Assembly (NCBI GenBank): GCA_965228265.1
Contig: OZ245804.1
Location: 992,001-1,056,000, forward strand
DNA length: 64,000 nucleotides
Source: GCA-2732755 sp965228265
GTDB lineage: Bacteria; Planctomycetota; Phycisphaerae; Phycisphaerales; UBA1924
Direction of reading: 5' to 3'
Shown: piece after piece, positions 40,241-49,675 of the stretch
How positions within the stretch are numbered: the stretch's first letter is position 1
Layout of the letters: each line of letters begins with the position of its first letter
Position numbers and translations under genes: made by a program
The notes under the pieces: model-generated
What the model saw: the letters and a program-made list of their open reading frames with translations, nothing else
The model's database searches: none
Told to the model about the DNA's origin: nothing

Positions 40241-41550
40241 GAGCGGTTCGAGGGACGCATCGACAGAGCCGCGAACCCGCTCAGCACCGCAGCCGTCTGT
40301 GTGTGCAGGTGCACCGTCGCGAAGATCCCCGCAAAGAGCACGGCGATCACCGCCCCGACAAGTCCCGCCTGGTAGGTCCGGTCGTCGCCCGCGCGGGGCC
40401 AGCACTGAAGCAGGAACGCGGCGATCATCGCGCCAAAGAGCCCAAGACCCACCAGCCCCTGCGAGGCGGCGATGTGGACATACGCCCCGTGCGCGTTGCG
40501 GGTGATGGGCTGATCGTCGTGCGAGATGCCCATCTCGGCCTGGCGCGTCTCGGACCATTTCTCGTACCCGCCCGTGCCCGTGCCGAGGATCGGGTTTGCG
40601 GCAAACGCCCGGCCGGCCCAGATCCACATGTTGATCCGCGCCCCGGTGCTGGTCGAGTAGTCCTTGTTCTCGAGGGCTTCTTTGATCTCCCAGCGTCCCT
40701 CGTCGATTCGGCTCTGGATCTGTTCTCCCAGAGCAATCCACGCGACCGGCAGGGCCACGATCGCGATGACCGCCCCGGTGATCAGCACGCGGACGCGGTG
40801 CCTGGAGCGCCAGATCGCGCGGAGCAGTGTGAGCGTGAAGAACAACGCCCCGGCGATCCACGCCCCGCGGGCGCCGGTGGCGATGACCGAGAGGGTCGCC
40901 AGGATCGCCATCGCCCGCGCGGGCCAGCGGAGCGGGTGCTTCTGATCGAGCGCAACGGGCAGGTGGAGCCCGAAGGCTGCCAGGAAGATCGATCCAGCCG
41001 AGGCTGGCATGAACCAGCAGCTGATCCGGTTCGGGTAGGCGTCGAAATCGAGGTGTTCCCATCCGAACTCGAAGGCCAGGGCCTGGATGAACTGGGCGCT
41101 GTAGGCGATCGAGTAGCTGGCGATCACGCAGAGGATGAACCATCGGCGGAGGTGTCGCAGGGGCCAGAGCGCGGGCACAAGCAGGAACCAGCGCACGGCA
41201 TCGACCTCCTTGATGCCGTAGGGCAGATTGGGCGTCCAGAGCAGGCCGAGGAGCGAGTAGAGGATGTAGATCGCCCCGAGGATGACGAGGGGGCGTTTCA
41301 GGAGGGCGGGGTAGAGCCTCCACGTGGCCCAGAGCCGGGCTGCGGTGATGCCGAAGAGGGCGCCTGCGGAGATCTCGGTGAAGCTGATGGGCAGCGCGAG
41401 GGAAAGGAAGAAGCAGCAGGCGCTGGCGATATGGAAGCCGTGGCCCCACCTGACGCAGTGGTTGGCCCGCTCGTTGAGCGACCAGAGGCGGTCGTGGTCT
41501 TCGGCATTTCCGCGGAGCCAGCCTGCGATGTCGATTCCGTGACGGGCCAT
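40237..41550 (-). CDS. O-antigen ligase / polymerase-like membrane protein
   Basis: A 437-residue polytopic protein with about 10-12 membrane helices, of the O-antigen ligase (WaaL/Wzy_C) type. Pieces of the large periplasmic loop are visible: ATGARGAWIAG near 235, the STSTGARINMWIWAGRAF segment near 310 with ANPILGTGTGGY, and RNAHGAYVHIAASQGLVGLG near 350, where the His and Gly-Leu pattern matches the ligase domain. It would join polysaccharide to lipid or protein at the periplasmic face. A TATGCT box 7 nt upstream supports the ATG at 41550 over the longer frame. It is divergent from the giant glycan gene. Confidence 0.8.
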   Translation of the reverse strand: MARHGIDIAGWLRGNAEDHDRLWSLNERANHCVRWGHGFHIASACCFFLSLALPISFTEISAGALFGITAARLWATWRLYPALLKRPLVILGAIYILYSLLGLLWTPNLPYGIKEVDAVRWFLLVPALWPLRHLRRWFILCVIASYSIAYSAQFIQALAFEFGWEHLDFDAYPNRISCWFMPASAGSIFLAAFGLHLPVALDQKHPLRWPARAMAILATLSVIATGARGAWIAGALFFTLTLLRAIWRSRHRVRVLITGAVIAIVALPVAWIALGEQIQSRIDEGRWEIKEALENKDYSTSTGARINMWIWAGRAFAANPILGTGTGGYEKWSETRQAEMGISHDDQPITRNAHGAYVHIAASQGLVGLGLFGAMIAAFLLQCWPRAGDDRTYQAGLVGAVIAVLFAGIFATVHLHTQTAAVLSGFAALSMRPSNRS

Positions 41551-41557
41551 CGGAGCG

Positions 41558-41563
41558 AGCATA
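41558..41563 (-). promoter_or_regulatory. Putative -10 box (TATGCT) of the O-antigen-ligase-like gene
   Basis: Spacer of 7 nt to ATG 41550. It overlaps the alternative ATG at 41562 and so helps decide the start. Confidence 0.55.
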
Positions 41564-41721
41564 GCTCCCGAACGATCGCTCGAAATACGGTCGCGGATGG
41601 TCGGTAGCTGTGCGTCATCGGCGTTTCTATCGCGATCAGAATTGATCGGGACGAATTGGCTGGCGTGATAACACGGGGGGACCAAGATAGAGAAGAGCCG
41701 ACCCGATCGGTGGGTGTCACC

Positions 41722-41727
41722 TAGAAT
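41722..41727 (+). promoter_or_regulatory. Possible -10 box (TAGAAT) of the 1585-residue protein gene
   Basis: Near-consensus hexamer giving a leader of about 85 nt before ATG 41821; no good -35 is seen. The remainder of the 270-bp divergent gap shows no gene. Confidence 0.3.
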
Positions 41728-41820
41728 CTCCCCGGCAGCGAAGCGATCGGTGCGGGCGGGCCGGGGGGCGTCCCGGGGGTCGATCGTTCGGTCTGGGATC
41801 ACGCAAAGAGCGAACAGGGG

Positions 41821-44800
41821 ATGAGTTTGGAACACCCAAGCGAGAGCGCAGCCTCGGGAGCATCATTGGCCAACACGGGCGATCCGATCATCGTGGCCCA
41901 GATGGGCAAGGTCGCTTCGACGAGCGTGAGCCGGGCTCTGGAAGAACTGAGCGTGCCGGTGTTCCAGGTGCACCACCTCGACCGGGTCTTCCTGGACGAG
42001 GTCGCATCAAAGCTGGAGGCCGACGGTCAGGACCAGGACCACATCCGTCAGTCGTACCGCGTGCTTGAGGAGATTGTCGCGCCGAGCAAGCCGGCGCGGA
42101 TCGTCAGTCTTGTCCGCGACCCGATCGCTCGCAACATCTCGGCCTTCTTCCAGAACAAGGATCTGCTCGCCAAGTCGGTCGAGGACGTCGACGCGCTGAT
42201 CGCCAGATTCCTGGACACCTACTCGCACGACGTCCCGCTTGCGTACTTCGATCTGCACATCAAGCCCGTGTTCGGTGTGGATGTTTTCGAGACGCCGTTC
42301 GACCACGATCGCAAGCGTCTGATCACGTCGGTGGGCGGGTACAGCGTGCTGATCCTGCGTGCCGAGGATCCGGACGAGCACAAGCAGTCGGCGCTGCGCG
42401 AGTTCACGGGCTCCAGCGACATCACGCTCGGGCGCGCCAATGTCGGGGCGAACAAGAAGTACTCGGGCCAGTATTCGGATTTCCTGGACCGTATCCGTCT
42501 GCCCGATTCGTACATCGACAAGATGCTCTCATCCAAGATGGCGCAGCACTTCTACACCGAGGAGGAGCTGGAGGGGTTTGCCAAACGCTGGCGCAAGCCC
42601 GCGGCTTTCCGTCCGGTCGAGGTGCTGCCGCCCGAGACGGACCTGCCCTCGATCGCGATCGTGAGCCCGAGCTACAACCAGGCCGAGTTTGTCGAGCGGA
42701 TGCTCGAGAGCGTCACCAACCAGTCCTACGCCCCGACCGAGCACATCGTGCAGGACGCCTGCTCGACGGATGGCACGACGGACATCCTGCGCTCCTACGC
42801 GGACAAGGCCGAGGGCGTGGACCTGCGCATCGAGAAGGACAACGGGCAGGTCGACGCGATCAACCGCGGCTTCACGCGCGCACAGGCGGACATCGTGACG
42901 TGGCTCAACACGGACGACGTCTACTCCGACCCCGACGCCCTGCGCGAGGTGGCCAGGGTCTTCGCCGAGAACCCGGACGTGGACGTGGTCTACTGCCGGG
43001 GTCGGTTCGTGGACCCGGACGGGAACCCGCTGCGCGACGCGTACATCAACGCGGACCCGGAAGCGCTCGAGCGCGAGTTTACGCACTCGGTGGGGATCCT
43101 CCAGCCGGCGCTGTTCTTCCGCAAGTCGGTGTTCGAGCGGTTCGGGCCTCTGGACGAGGATCTGAATTTCGCGTTCGATTACGAGTACTGGATCCGCCTG
43201 GCCCGCGGCGGGGCGAAGTTCATGTTCGTCGACCGCACGATCGTCGACGCGACGCTTCATCCCAACAGCAAGACGCAGGCGCTGCGCAGCAAGCAGTACC
43301 ACGAATCGCTCGTCGCGGTGAAGCGGCACTACGGCTTCGTGCCCCTGCGGTGGCTCCGCAGGCTCGCCGAGTTCGAGGTCAGCGGGATCGACGGCATCGT
43401 GCGCAACAAGAACGACGTCCCCGAGGCGGACCTGCCCAGGATCGACGAGCGTATCGGCGAGTTGCAGCGCGAGTGGAACGGCTCGCTCGAGGCGTACCGC
43501 GCGCTGCTCAACCGCCCGAGCCTCGGCGCGGGGAGCGTCCCGATCGCCGAGACGATCGAGGACCTCAAGCGGCGCAGGCTCATCGACACGGACAGGCTCG
43601 TGGCGACGTCGTTCACGAGCGCATATTTCACGCAGGGGTTGAACCTGATCGCCTCGCTTCACAGGCTGGGCGAGGACGCGTGCTCGCTGATCGTGGTGTA
43701 CGCGATCGATCTGACGCCCGAGCAGCGAGAGCGGCTCGCCGAGCTCGATCGCGTGGTGGTGCGTGATTACCAGGCGCAGACGGAGCGGTTCTTCGACGGG
43801 TACATGTCGCCCAAGAATTACGCGTACAAGTGTGCCGCGATCAAGGCCGCCGGCGAGCTGGCGCGCGAGGGCGACCGCGTGCTCTGGATCGATGCGGGCG
43901 TGGTGGTGGCAAGGCCGATCGAGGAGGTCTTCGAGATCATCGCTCGCGAGGGCGCGTTCTTTGTGGACCACGACGACAAGCCGGGCTGGCCCCTGCTCAA
44001 CGCGACCTTTACTCACGCCGAGGCGGCGCGCCGGATGGAGGCCACGGGCAACGAACTGCTGGCCCCGCACCTCTGCTCGTGCTTCCTCGGGTATATCCGT
44101 GGCGGCAAGGCGCAGGAGCTGATCGATCAGGCGTACGTCTACAGCCAGGACCCCGAGATCGTCGCCTGGCCCAAGCATCTGAGCGACGCCGAGGCCAGAC
44201 CGCTGGCAAAGATGACGGCCACGAAGAAAGCGCAGTACCGCGCGCTGCTCGAGAAGAACCGTCTGGGCAAGGAGATCCAGAGCGAGCGCGTGCTCGGTGT
44301 CACGCCCTACCTCGGGCACAGGCAGGATCAGTCGATCTACTCGATCCTGTGCGCCCGCTACGGCTTCAAGCAGTTCTCCGCCACGCGTTTCTGCTGGTCC
44401 GATGCGCCCTCGAGCCGGGCCTCGCTCGAGAACTGGAAGAGCGGGGCCGAGGCAGATCTGGAGCGCTCGGACAACCTTCCCAAGTCGATGCCGGCCTCGT
44501 CGATCACGTACCACCACCGCGGGCTGTACAACAACCTGAGCGGGATTCGGCTCGACAAGCGCTCCGAGACGCTGGTGCTTCTTGGCAACGGCCCCTCGCT
44601 GCGCGATTTCGACTTTGCCAGGCTCGAGGGCGTCGACACGCTGGGCATGAACGCCGCGTACCGGTACTGGGACCGCATCAACTGGTACCCGACGTATTAC
44701 TGCTGCATGGACAAAGTCGTGATCATGTCGCACGACGAGGAGATCCTGCGGCTGATCCGCGAGCGCAAGACCAACGGCATCCGGCGGTTCTTCCTCCGCA

Positions 44801-46578
44801 AGATCTTCGCCGACGCGCACCCCGAAGTGCGAAACAACCCGGCGGTGGTGATCCTGGAGAACGAGAAGGCGTTCCAGCCCCTGCTCCGCCTCAAGGACAT
44901 CACGACGGGCAACTTCTCGGCGCTCTTCGGCGCGACGCTCGGGTATCGCCGGATCGCCCTGCTCGGGATCGACTGCAATTACGTCGAGCAGATCAAAGAG
45001 TGCAAGCCCGCGGGCGACACGAAGCTCGTCATCGACGAGGCCCCGGCTACGAACCCCAACTACTTCTTCGACGACTACCAGCAGCCGGGCGATGTGTACA
45101 ACATCCCCAACGTGACGCCCGGGTTCCACGCGGGGTCGTGGGTCCAGACGGAGCGTGTGCTGACCGAGGCGGGGGTCAGGGTCTTCAACTGCAACGATCA
45201 GTCGCAGCTGACGGTCTTCCCGTTCGAAGAGCTCGAGCGCGTGATCGCGGGCGAGGAGAAGAAGCCGATTCAGGAACCGCCCGCGCCGATCGGGGCGGCG
45301 TTCAGCAGGGACGTCAAGGCCAAGATCGAAGAGCTGGACTTCATCCAGCAGGCCATCGGCAAGGACCATGCCGACGACATGATGGTCGATGTCGGGACGC
45401 ACCACGGCGGATCTTCGGTGGGCTTCCTGAAGGCCGGCTGGCGCGTGCTTGGGTTCGAGCCGGACCCGACCAACCGCGAGCGGGTAACCAAGCGTCTGGG
45501 CGCGAACCCGAGGTTCACGCTCGATCCGCGAGCCGTGAGCGACGAGCCGAAGAGCGGCGTGTCCTTCTTCGCCTCCGATCAGAGCACCGGTGCCAGCAGT
45601 CTGGCCGCGTTCACGCAGAACCATCACGAGACGGCGACCGTCGACATCACGACGCTCGACATCGCGCTCAGGGAGTACGGCATCGAGCAGGTGCGGCTGC
45701 TCAAGATCGACGCCGAGGGCTTCGACAAACACGTGCTCGAGGGCTTCCCGTGGGACCGCACCAAGCCCACGGCGATCATGTGCGAGTTCGAGGACCGCAA
45801 GACCAAGCCGCTCGGATACACCACCGCCGACATGGCCGACCTGCTCGTCGAGAAGGGGTACCACGTCTACGTGAGTGAGTGGCACCCGATCGTGCGTTAC
45901 GGCGTGCAGCACGACTGGCGGCAGATGTTCCGGTGGGGCTCGGGTTTGACGCCCGCGGATCAGTCGTGGGGCAACCTGATCGCCTTCCGCTACAAGGCCG
46001 ACGCCGACGCGTTCGAGGAACTCGTGCGCGAGATGATCGTCGCGGGTGATTTCGTGCGGCGCGAGGCGGCATCTGCGCCCAATCCCAAGCCCGCGCCGGC
46101 TCCCAAGCGTCACGGCGCGCAGGCGCCCGCGGCTCCGCGTGCGAAGGCTCCGGGTCACAAGCCGACCAAGCCAGCGCCTCAATCCAATGCGCAGCCCTCG
46201 TGGTCCGTGGCTCCGCTGCCTCAGCGCCCGTTCGTACGGGTGAAGCTGCCTTGGGCGCCCCGCCGAGCGGTGGAGCACACGCCGAAGGAGCGGGCGCGGC
46301 TGATGCTGGGCAAGCTCGGTCGCGTGTACTACGGGCGGGCCGGCCTGCTCGCCGGGGCCGCGGCTTTGCTCTGGCTCATCGGGATCGTGATGATCGCCTC
46401 GGGTCTGCCCGTGTGGTCCGGGCTGCTGGTCGGGTCGCTCGCGTGGGGTCCGGTTTTCGTGCTGATCGCGACCATCGCGGTGAACGCCCGTCGTCAGTCC
46501 TTTGAGAACGACGCCGCCCTGCGCGGGGCCGTGGAGAAGGGCATCCGCGAGGCAGTGAACCACATCCGCGGGAAGTAA
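41821..46578 (+). CDS. Multi-module surface-glycan protein (sulfotransferase-like, GT2, GT8-like, MptE-like, FkbM)
   Basis: A 1585-residue protein with at least five modules. (1) About 20-270, sulfotransferase-like: VAQMGKVASTSVSRAL as PAPS loop, SLVRDPIARNISAFF as 3'-phosphate site, and NKKYSGQY near 214, which recalls the NKWYS capsule family. (2) About 277-510, GT2 glycosyltransferase: IVSPSYNQAEF, WLNTDDVY. (3) About 590-850, a GT8-like domain: FTSAYFTQGLNL, RVLWIDAGVVV. (4) About 915-1140, DUF115/MptE-like: LVLLGNGPSLRDFDF. (5) About 1187-1325, FkbM methyltransferase: VDVGTHHGGSSVGFL, LKIDAEGFDKHVLEGF. A Pro/Ala/Lys-rich linker and two membrane helices (about 1508-1557) end it. It probably builds and decorates a surface polymer at the inner membrane; the product is unknown. 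Confidence 0.85.
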   Translation: MSLEHPSESAASGASLANTGDPIIVAQMGKVASTSVSRALEELSVPVFQVHHLDRVFLDEVASKLEADGQDQDHIRQSYRVLEEIVAPSKPARIVSLVRDPIARNISAFFQNKDLLAKSVEDVDALIARFLDTYSHDVPLAYFDLHIKPVFGVDVFETPFDHDRKRLITSVGGYSVLILRAEDPDEHKQSALREFTGSSDITLGRANVGANKKYSGQYSDFLDRIRLPDSYIDKMLSSKMAQHFYTEEELEGFAKRWRKPAAFRPVEVLPPETDLPSIAIVSPSYNQAEFVERMLESVTNQSYAPTEHIVQDACSTDGTTDILRSYADKAEGVDLRIEKDNGQVDAINRGFTRAQADIVTWLNTDDVYSDPDALREVARVFAENPDVDVVYCRGRFVDPDGNPLRDAYINADPEALEREFTHSVGILQPALFFRKSVFERFGPLDEDLNFAFDYEYWIRLARGGAKFMFVDRTIVDATLHPNSKTQALRSKQYHESLVAVKRHYGFVPLRWLRRLAEFEVSGIDGIVRNKNDVPEADLPRIDERIGELQREWNGSLEAYRALLNRPSLGAGSVPIAETIEDLKRRRLIDTDRLVATSFTSAYFTQGLNLIASLHRLGEDACSLIVVYAIDLTPEQRERLAELDRVVVRDYQAQTERFFDGYMSPKNYAYKCAAIKAAGELAREGDRVLWIDAGVVVARPIEEVFEIIAREGAFFVDHDDKPGWPLLNATFTHAEAARRMEATGNELLAPHLCSCFLGYIRGGKAQELIDQAYVYSQDPEIVAWPKHLSDAEARPLAKMTATKKAQYRALLEKNRLGKEIQSERVLGVTPYLGHRQDQSIYSILCARYGFKQFSATRFCWSDAPSSRASLENWKSGAEADLERSDNLPKSMPASSITYHHRGLYNNLSGIRLDKRSETLVLLGNGPSLRDFDFARLEGVDTLGMNAAYRYWDRINWYPTYYCCMDKVVIMSHDEEILRLIRERKTNGIRRFFLRKIFADAHPEVRNNPAVVILENEKAFQPLLRLKDITTGNFSALFGATLGYRRIALLGIDCNYVEQIKECKPAGDTKLVIDEAPATNPNYFFDDYQQPGDVYNIPNVTPGFHAGSWVQTERVLTEAGVRVFNCNDQSQLTVFPFEELERVIAGEEKKPIQEPPAPIGAAFSRDVKAKIEELDFIQQAIGKDHADDMMVDVGTHHGGSSVGFLKAGWRVLGFEPDPTNRERVTKRLGANPRFTLDPRAVSDEPKSGVSFFASDQSTGASSLAAFTQNHHETATVDITTLDIALREYGIEQVRLLKIDAEGFDKHVLEGFPWDRTKPTAIMCEFEDRKTKPLGYTTADMADLLVEKGYHVYVSEWHPIVRYGVQHDWRQMFRWGSGLTPADQSWGNLIAFRYKADADAFEELVREMIVAGDFVRREAASAPNPKPAPAPKRHGAQAPAAPRAKAPGHKPTKPAPQSNAQPSWSVAPLPQRPFVRVKLPWAPRRAVEHTPKERARLMLGKLGRVYYGRAGLLAGAAALLWLIGIVMIASGLPVWSGLLVGSLAWGPVFVLIATIAVNARRQSFENDAALRGAVEKGIREAVNHIRGK

Positions 46579-46606
46579 CCCGTCCGGGCGAGGCTTTGCA
46601 CGGAAT

Positions 46607-46637
46607 TTGTGCGGATCCTGCGCCCGGAATGTAGAAT
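46607..46637 (+). promoter_or_regulatory. Candidate promoter of the DUF4175-like gene
   Basis: TTGTGC (46607-46612), a 19-nt spacer and TAGAAT (46632-46637). A GCAC...GTGC dyad (46598-46612) overlaps the -35. The leader would be about 85 nt. Confidence 0.4.
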
Positions 46638-46727
46638 GATCGCAACGCGGGGCTGCCTTCTCCCGAACCATACAGGAGCGGGCGGTGTCTATATGAAGGG
46701 CGGCGATTGCCCCCCGAGGAGTGCCTC

Positions 46728-48485
46728 ATGGAAGCGATCCAGAGACTGCTGAGGCGGGCATGGTGGCGTCTGGTCCTGATCGACCTCATCGCCACGCTCG
46801 CGGTGACGCTGACGGCAATGGCGATGCTCCTGGTCCTCTGGCGTGTGCTGCAGAGCCTGGTGCCCCTGCCGGGCCAGTGGGGGGTCGTCGCGGGCATCGC
46901 AGCCGGGGCGGCTTTCGTGATCGCGCTCGTGTGGAGTCTGGTGCGCACGCGGCCGGGCAGCCCGGTGGCCCGCCGGGTCGACGAGCGAGCGGGCCTCCGC
47001 GAGACGCTTTCGACGGCTCTGTGCGTCGGCGCCAATCAGGACGCGTGGTCAAAGGCCACCGTCGAGCTTGCCGGCCGAACGGCGCAGGGCGTGGATCTGA
47101 AATCGACGTTGCCGGTGGAAGCGCCGCGTTACTGGCCCGCACCTGTGGCGGCCTGGGGGCTCTTTGGCATTCTGTTGATGGTGCCTGTGCTCAACCTGCC
47201 GGCGATGATGGGCCGGGAGGTCCCGCCCCCGACGCCGCGCGAACAGGTCGAGCAGGTGAGCGCCGAAGTCGAGCAAATGAAAGAGGACCTGAAGGCCGAG
47301 GCGGCGCGTCTGGGTGTGGATATCGAATTCGACGACGACGAGGCCGCCGAGAACGCGCTGGTGCCCACGGCGCTAACGCCCGAGGAGATCCAGGCGGCCG
47401 CGGTGAAGCAGCTCACGCAACTGACGGACAAGCTCGCCGAGCAGATGGAGGAGAAGGGCGCCGAGCAGCTCGCAGCGCTGGAGAAGCAGCTCGAGCAGCT
47501 GCGCCAGCCCGGCCCGGGCCCGGCCCAGGAGCTGGCGCGCGCCATGGCGCGGGGTGAGTTCGACAAGGCCCGCGAGGAGCTCTCCAAGCTCGCGCAGCAG
47601 ATGCGTGACGGCGACCTCTCCGAGGACCAGCAGCAGCAGCTCCAGAAGCAGATGGAGAATCTCGCCCAGCAGATGGAGCAGCTCGCGCAGCAGCGCAAGG
47701 AGACCGAGCAGGCGCTCCGCAAGGCCGGCATGAGTTCCGAGCAGGCCAAGAAGCTCGCGATGGACCCGGAGGCGCTGCAGAAAGCGTTGGAGCAGATGCA
47801 GAACATGAGCGAGGAGCAGAAGCAGCAGCTCATGCAGCAGGCTCAGGCCCAGGCGCAGGCGAGCCAGCAGTGCTCGGGCATGTCGCAGGCGATGGCGCAG
47901 ATGGCGCAGATGGCGCAGAACATGTCCCAGCAGGGCATGAACGCGCAGGGCCAGCAGGCGATGGACCAGCTCGGCGACATGCTCAGCGAGATGGAGATGA
48001 TGGCCGGCGACATGGCGTCCATGCAGGCGATGATGGATGCGGCCCAGCAGCGCATGGGCCAAATGGGTCAGGGGTTCTGCCAGAACCCGGGCCTTGCCGA
48101 GGGCGACGGCAGATGGGGCGAGACGGGTCGCTGGTCGGCGGGCGATACGAGCAAGCTGGGCAACGGCTCGGGCGGGGCGGGCCAGGGCAACGGCGCCGGG
48201 CCCGACGCCAAGGAAACCAGCGTCACCTTCAACAACACCAAGGCCAACGTGAACACGCAGCAGGGCCCGATCATCGGCTCGCGCATGGTGTACGAGGGGC
48301 AGATCCGGGGCGAGTCGCGCGTCGAGTTCGCCCAGTCCGCCGAGGCCGCTGCGGCCAGCGCGTCCGATGCGATCGAGTCGATGCGCGTGCCGCGGGAGTA
48401 CGAGGCGGCGGTGATGAAGTACTTCGGCGCGCTCCGCGAGAAGGCCGAGCCCGCCCAGGACGCCGCACCAGACGACGCCGAATGA
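46728..48485 (+). CDS. DUF4175-like membrane protein with long Met/Gln-rich coiled coil
   Basis: A 585-residue protein. Two membrane segments lie near 18-45 and 55-75 and a third near 140-160. The rest is periplasmic: a long Gln/Glu coiled coil (about 195-380; LEKQLEQLRQ, QKQMENLAQQMEQLAQQ) and a low-complexity Met/Gln stretch (MAQMAQMAQNMSQQGMNAQG) near 395-410. A conserved-looking C-terminal region with SRVEFAQSAEAAAASASDAI and PREYEAAVMKYF follows. Layout resembles DUF4175/TIGR02302 proteins of unknown role. The PREYEAAVMKYF tail also ends BatB/BatC-neighbour proteins in aerotolerance operons, but no MoxR or VWA gene is adjacent. GAGGAG sets the ATG. Confidence 0.65.
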   Translation: MEAIQRLLRRAWWRLVLIDLIATLAVTLTAMAMLLVLWRVLQSLVPLPGQWGVVAGIAAGAAFVIALVWSLVRTRPGSPVARRVDERAGLRETLSTALCVGANQDAWSKATVELAGRTAQGVDLKSTLPVEAPRYWPAPVAAWGLFGILLMVPVLNLPAMMGREVPPPTPREQVEQVSAEVEQMKEDLKAEAARLGVDIEFDDDEAAENALVPTALTPEEIQAAAVKQLTQLTDKLAEQMEEKGAEQLAALEKQLEQLRQPGPGPAQELARAMARGEFDKAREELSKLAQQMRDGDLSEDQQQQLQKQMENLAQQMEQLAQQRKETEQALRKAGMSSEQAKKLAMDPEALQKALEQMQNMSEEQKQQLMQQAQAQAQASQQCSGMSQAMAQMAQMAQNMSQQGMNAQGQQAMDQLGDMLSEMEMMAGDMASMQAMMDAAQQRMGQMGQGFCQNPGLAEGDGRWGETGRWSAGDTSKLGNGSGGAGQGNGAGPDAKETSVTFNNTKANVNTQQGPIIGSRMVYEGQIRGESRVEFAQSAEAAAASASDAIESMRVPREYEAAVMKYFGALREKAEPAQDAAPDDAE

Positions 48486-48550
48486 CCCGGGCTTCGCATA
48501 GTCAAGCCGCGGAGTATTCTGATATCACTTGCCACGGATGGGATGAATAG

Positions 48551-49657
48551 ATGCGTACACGCCGATGGCTCGCGCCGCTCACGATCGCGATGACACTCCT
48601 GTCCGCCTGCGAGAAGGCGCCGGAAAGCGAGACGCAAACGCCCGAAGGCGAGTCGCGGCGTGTCGTGCTCTACACGAGCTGCGATGATTACCTGCTCCGC
48701 GAAATGATCGCCGCCTTCGAAAAAGAGACCGGTATCGACGTGCTGGAGGTGGGGGATACGGAGGCCACCAAGACCGTGGGGCTCTACACGCGGCTTGTCG
48801 ATGAGAAGGACGCGCCCCGCGCGGACGTGTGGTGGTCCAACGAGCCGTTCTACACGGTACGTCTTGCCGAGCAGGGCGTGCTCGAGCCGTACGAATCGGC
48901 ATCTGGCGAGCGGTCGTTCCCTGCCGGCTGGCCCGGAGCGTTGCGGGCATCGGATGACACGTGGTACGGCTTTGCGCTGCGTGCGCGTGTGATCGCCTAC
49001 GACACGCGCAAGCTCGCGGCGGAGGAAGTGCCGACGACCCTGCGCGATCTCGCCGAGCCCGAGTGGAACGGCCGCGTCGGGATGGCGCGCCCGCTCTTTG
49101 GCACAACCGTGGGGCATGTCGCGGCTCTCGTGCACTACTGGGGCGAGGAGCCGACGCGTCAGTGGCTCCAGGCGATGGAGGACCAGGGGCTGCGTCTGTA
49201 CGACGGGAACTCGAGCGTGGTGCGCGCGATCGCGGCCGGCGAGATCGAGGTGGGCCTGACCGACTCCGACGACGTCTGGGCCGCCCAGGCCGAGGGCATG
49301 CCGATCGGGCTGGTCTACGAGTCCAGCGAGATCGAGGGCGCGCTCTCGCCCGATTCCGTGATGCCGATGATGAGTTTCGGTGCGCTCGTGATCCCCAACA
49401 CCGTGGGCGTCGTCCGCGGGGCGCCACACCCGGAAGAGGCGAAGGCGCTCGTGGATTTCCTGATCTCCGAGACGAGCGAGCGGCTCATCATGACGAGTGA
49501 TTCACGCAACGTCCCGATCCGTGAATCCGCTTCTCGGGAGCTGTTCGTGCTCCACCCCGAAGCGGAGATCCGCCCGGCGGCCAATGTGAATCTGGAGGAG
49601 GTTGCCGGCAGCATCGAAACCGCCCGTAAGCTCGTCCGCGATGTCTTCGGCGGCTGA
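48551..49657 (+). CDS. Iron(III)-type ABC transporter substrate-binding lipoprotein, orphan
   Basis: A 368-residue periplasmic binding lipoprotein; signal with LLSAC (Cys20). The mature part follows the FbpA/FutA type: VVLYTSCDDYLLREMIAAF, AFEKETGIDVLEV, DVWWSNEPF near 92, LRDLAEPEWNGRVGMARP near 165 and VGLTDSDDV near 230, plus FGALVIPNTVGVVRGAPHP near 278. It would capture ferric iron or another small ligand (spermidine- and thiamine-binding relatives share the fold). No permease or ATPase gene lies beside it. Confidence 0.85.
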   Translation: MRTRRWLAPLTIAMTLLSACEKAPESETQTPEGESRRVVLYTSCDDYLLREMIAAFEKETGIDVLEVGDTEATKTVGLYTRLVDEKDAPRADVWWSNEPFYTVRLAEQGVLEPYESASGERSFPAGWPGALRASDDTWYGFALRARVIAYDTRKLAAEEVPTTLRDLAEPEWNGRVGMARPLFGTTVGHVAALVHYWGEEPTRQWLQAMEDQGLRLYDGNSSVVRAIAAGEIEVGLTDSDDVWAAQAEGMPIGLVYESSEIEGALSPDSVMPMMSFGALVIPNTVGVVRGAPHPEEAKALVDFLISETSERLIMTSDSRNVPIRESASRELFVLHPEAEIRPAANVNLEEVAGSIETARKLVRDVFGG

Positions 49658-49664
49658 TTGCCGA

Positions 49665-49670
49665 TAGAGT
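49665..49670 (+). promoter_or_regulatory. Putative -10 box (TAGAGT) of the M20 amidohydrolase gene
   Basis: Spacer of 5 nt to ATG 49676. It lies in the 18-bp gap after the binding-protein gene. Confidence 0.45.
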
Positions 49671-49675
49671 TCAGG

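Noticed and set aside
42529..46671. A 1380-residue open frame on the minus strand opposite the glycan gene
   Set aside because: It is a GC-rich antisense shadow: its composition is dominated by Arg, His, Asp and Val, it has no domain, and the plus-strand frame has clear motifs throughout.
47870..48000. A CRISPR-like or tandem DNA repeat in the Met/Gln-rich part of the gene at 46728
   Set aside because: The repetition is codon-level low complexity (GCGCAGATG units) within a coding frame and has no spacers.
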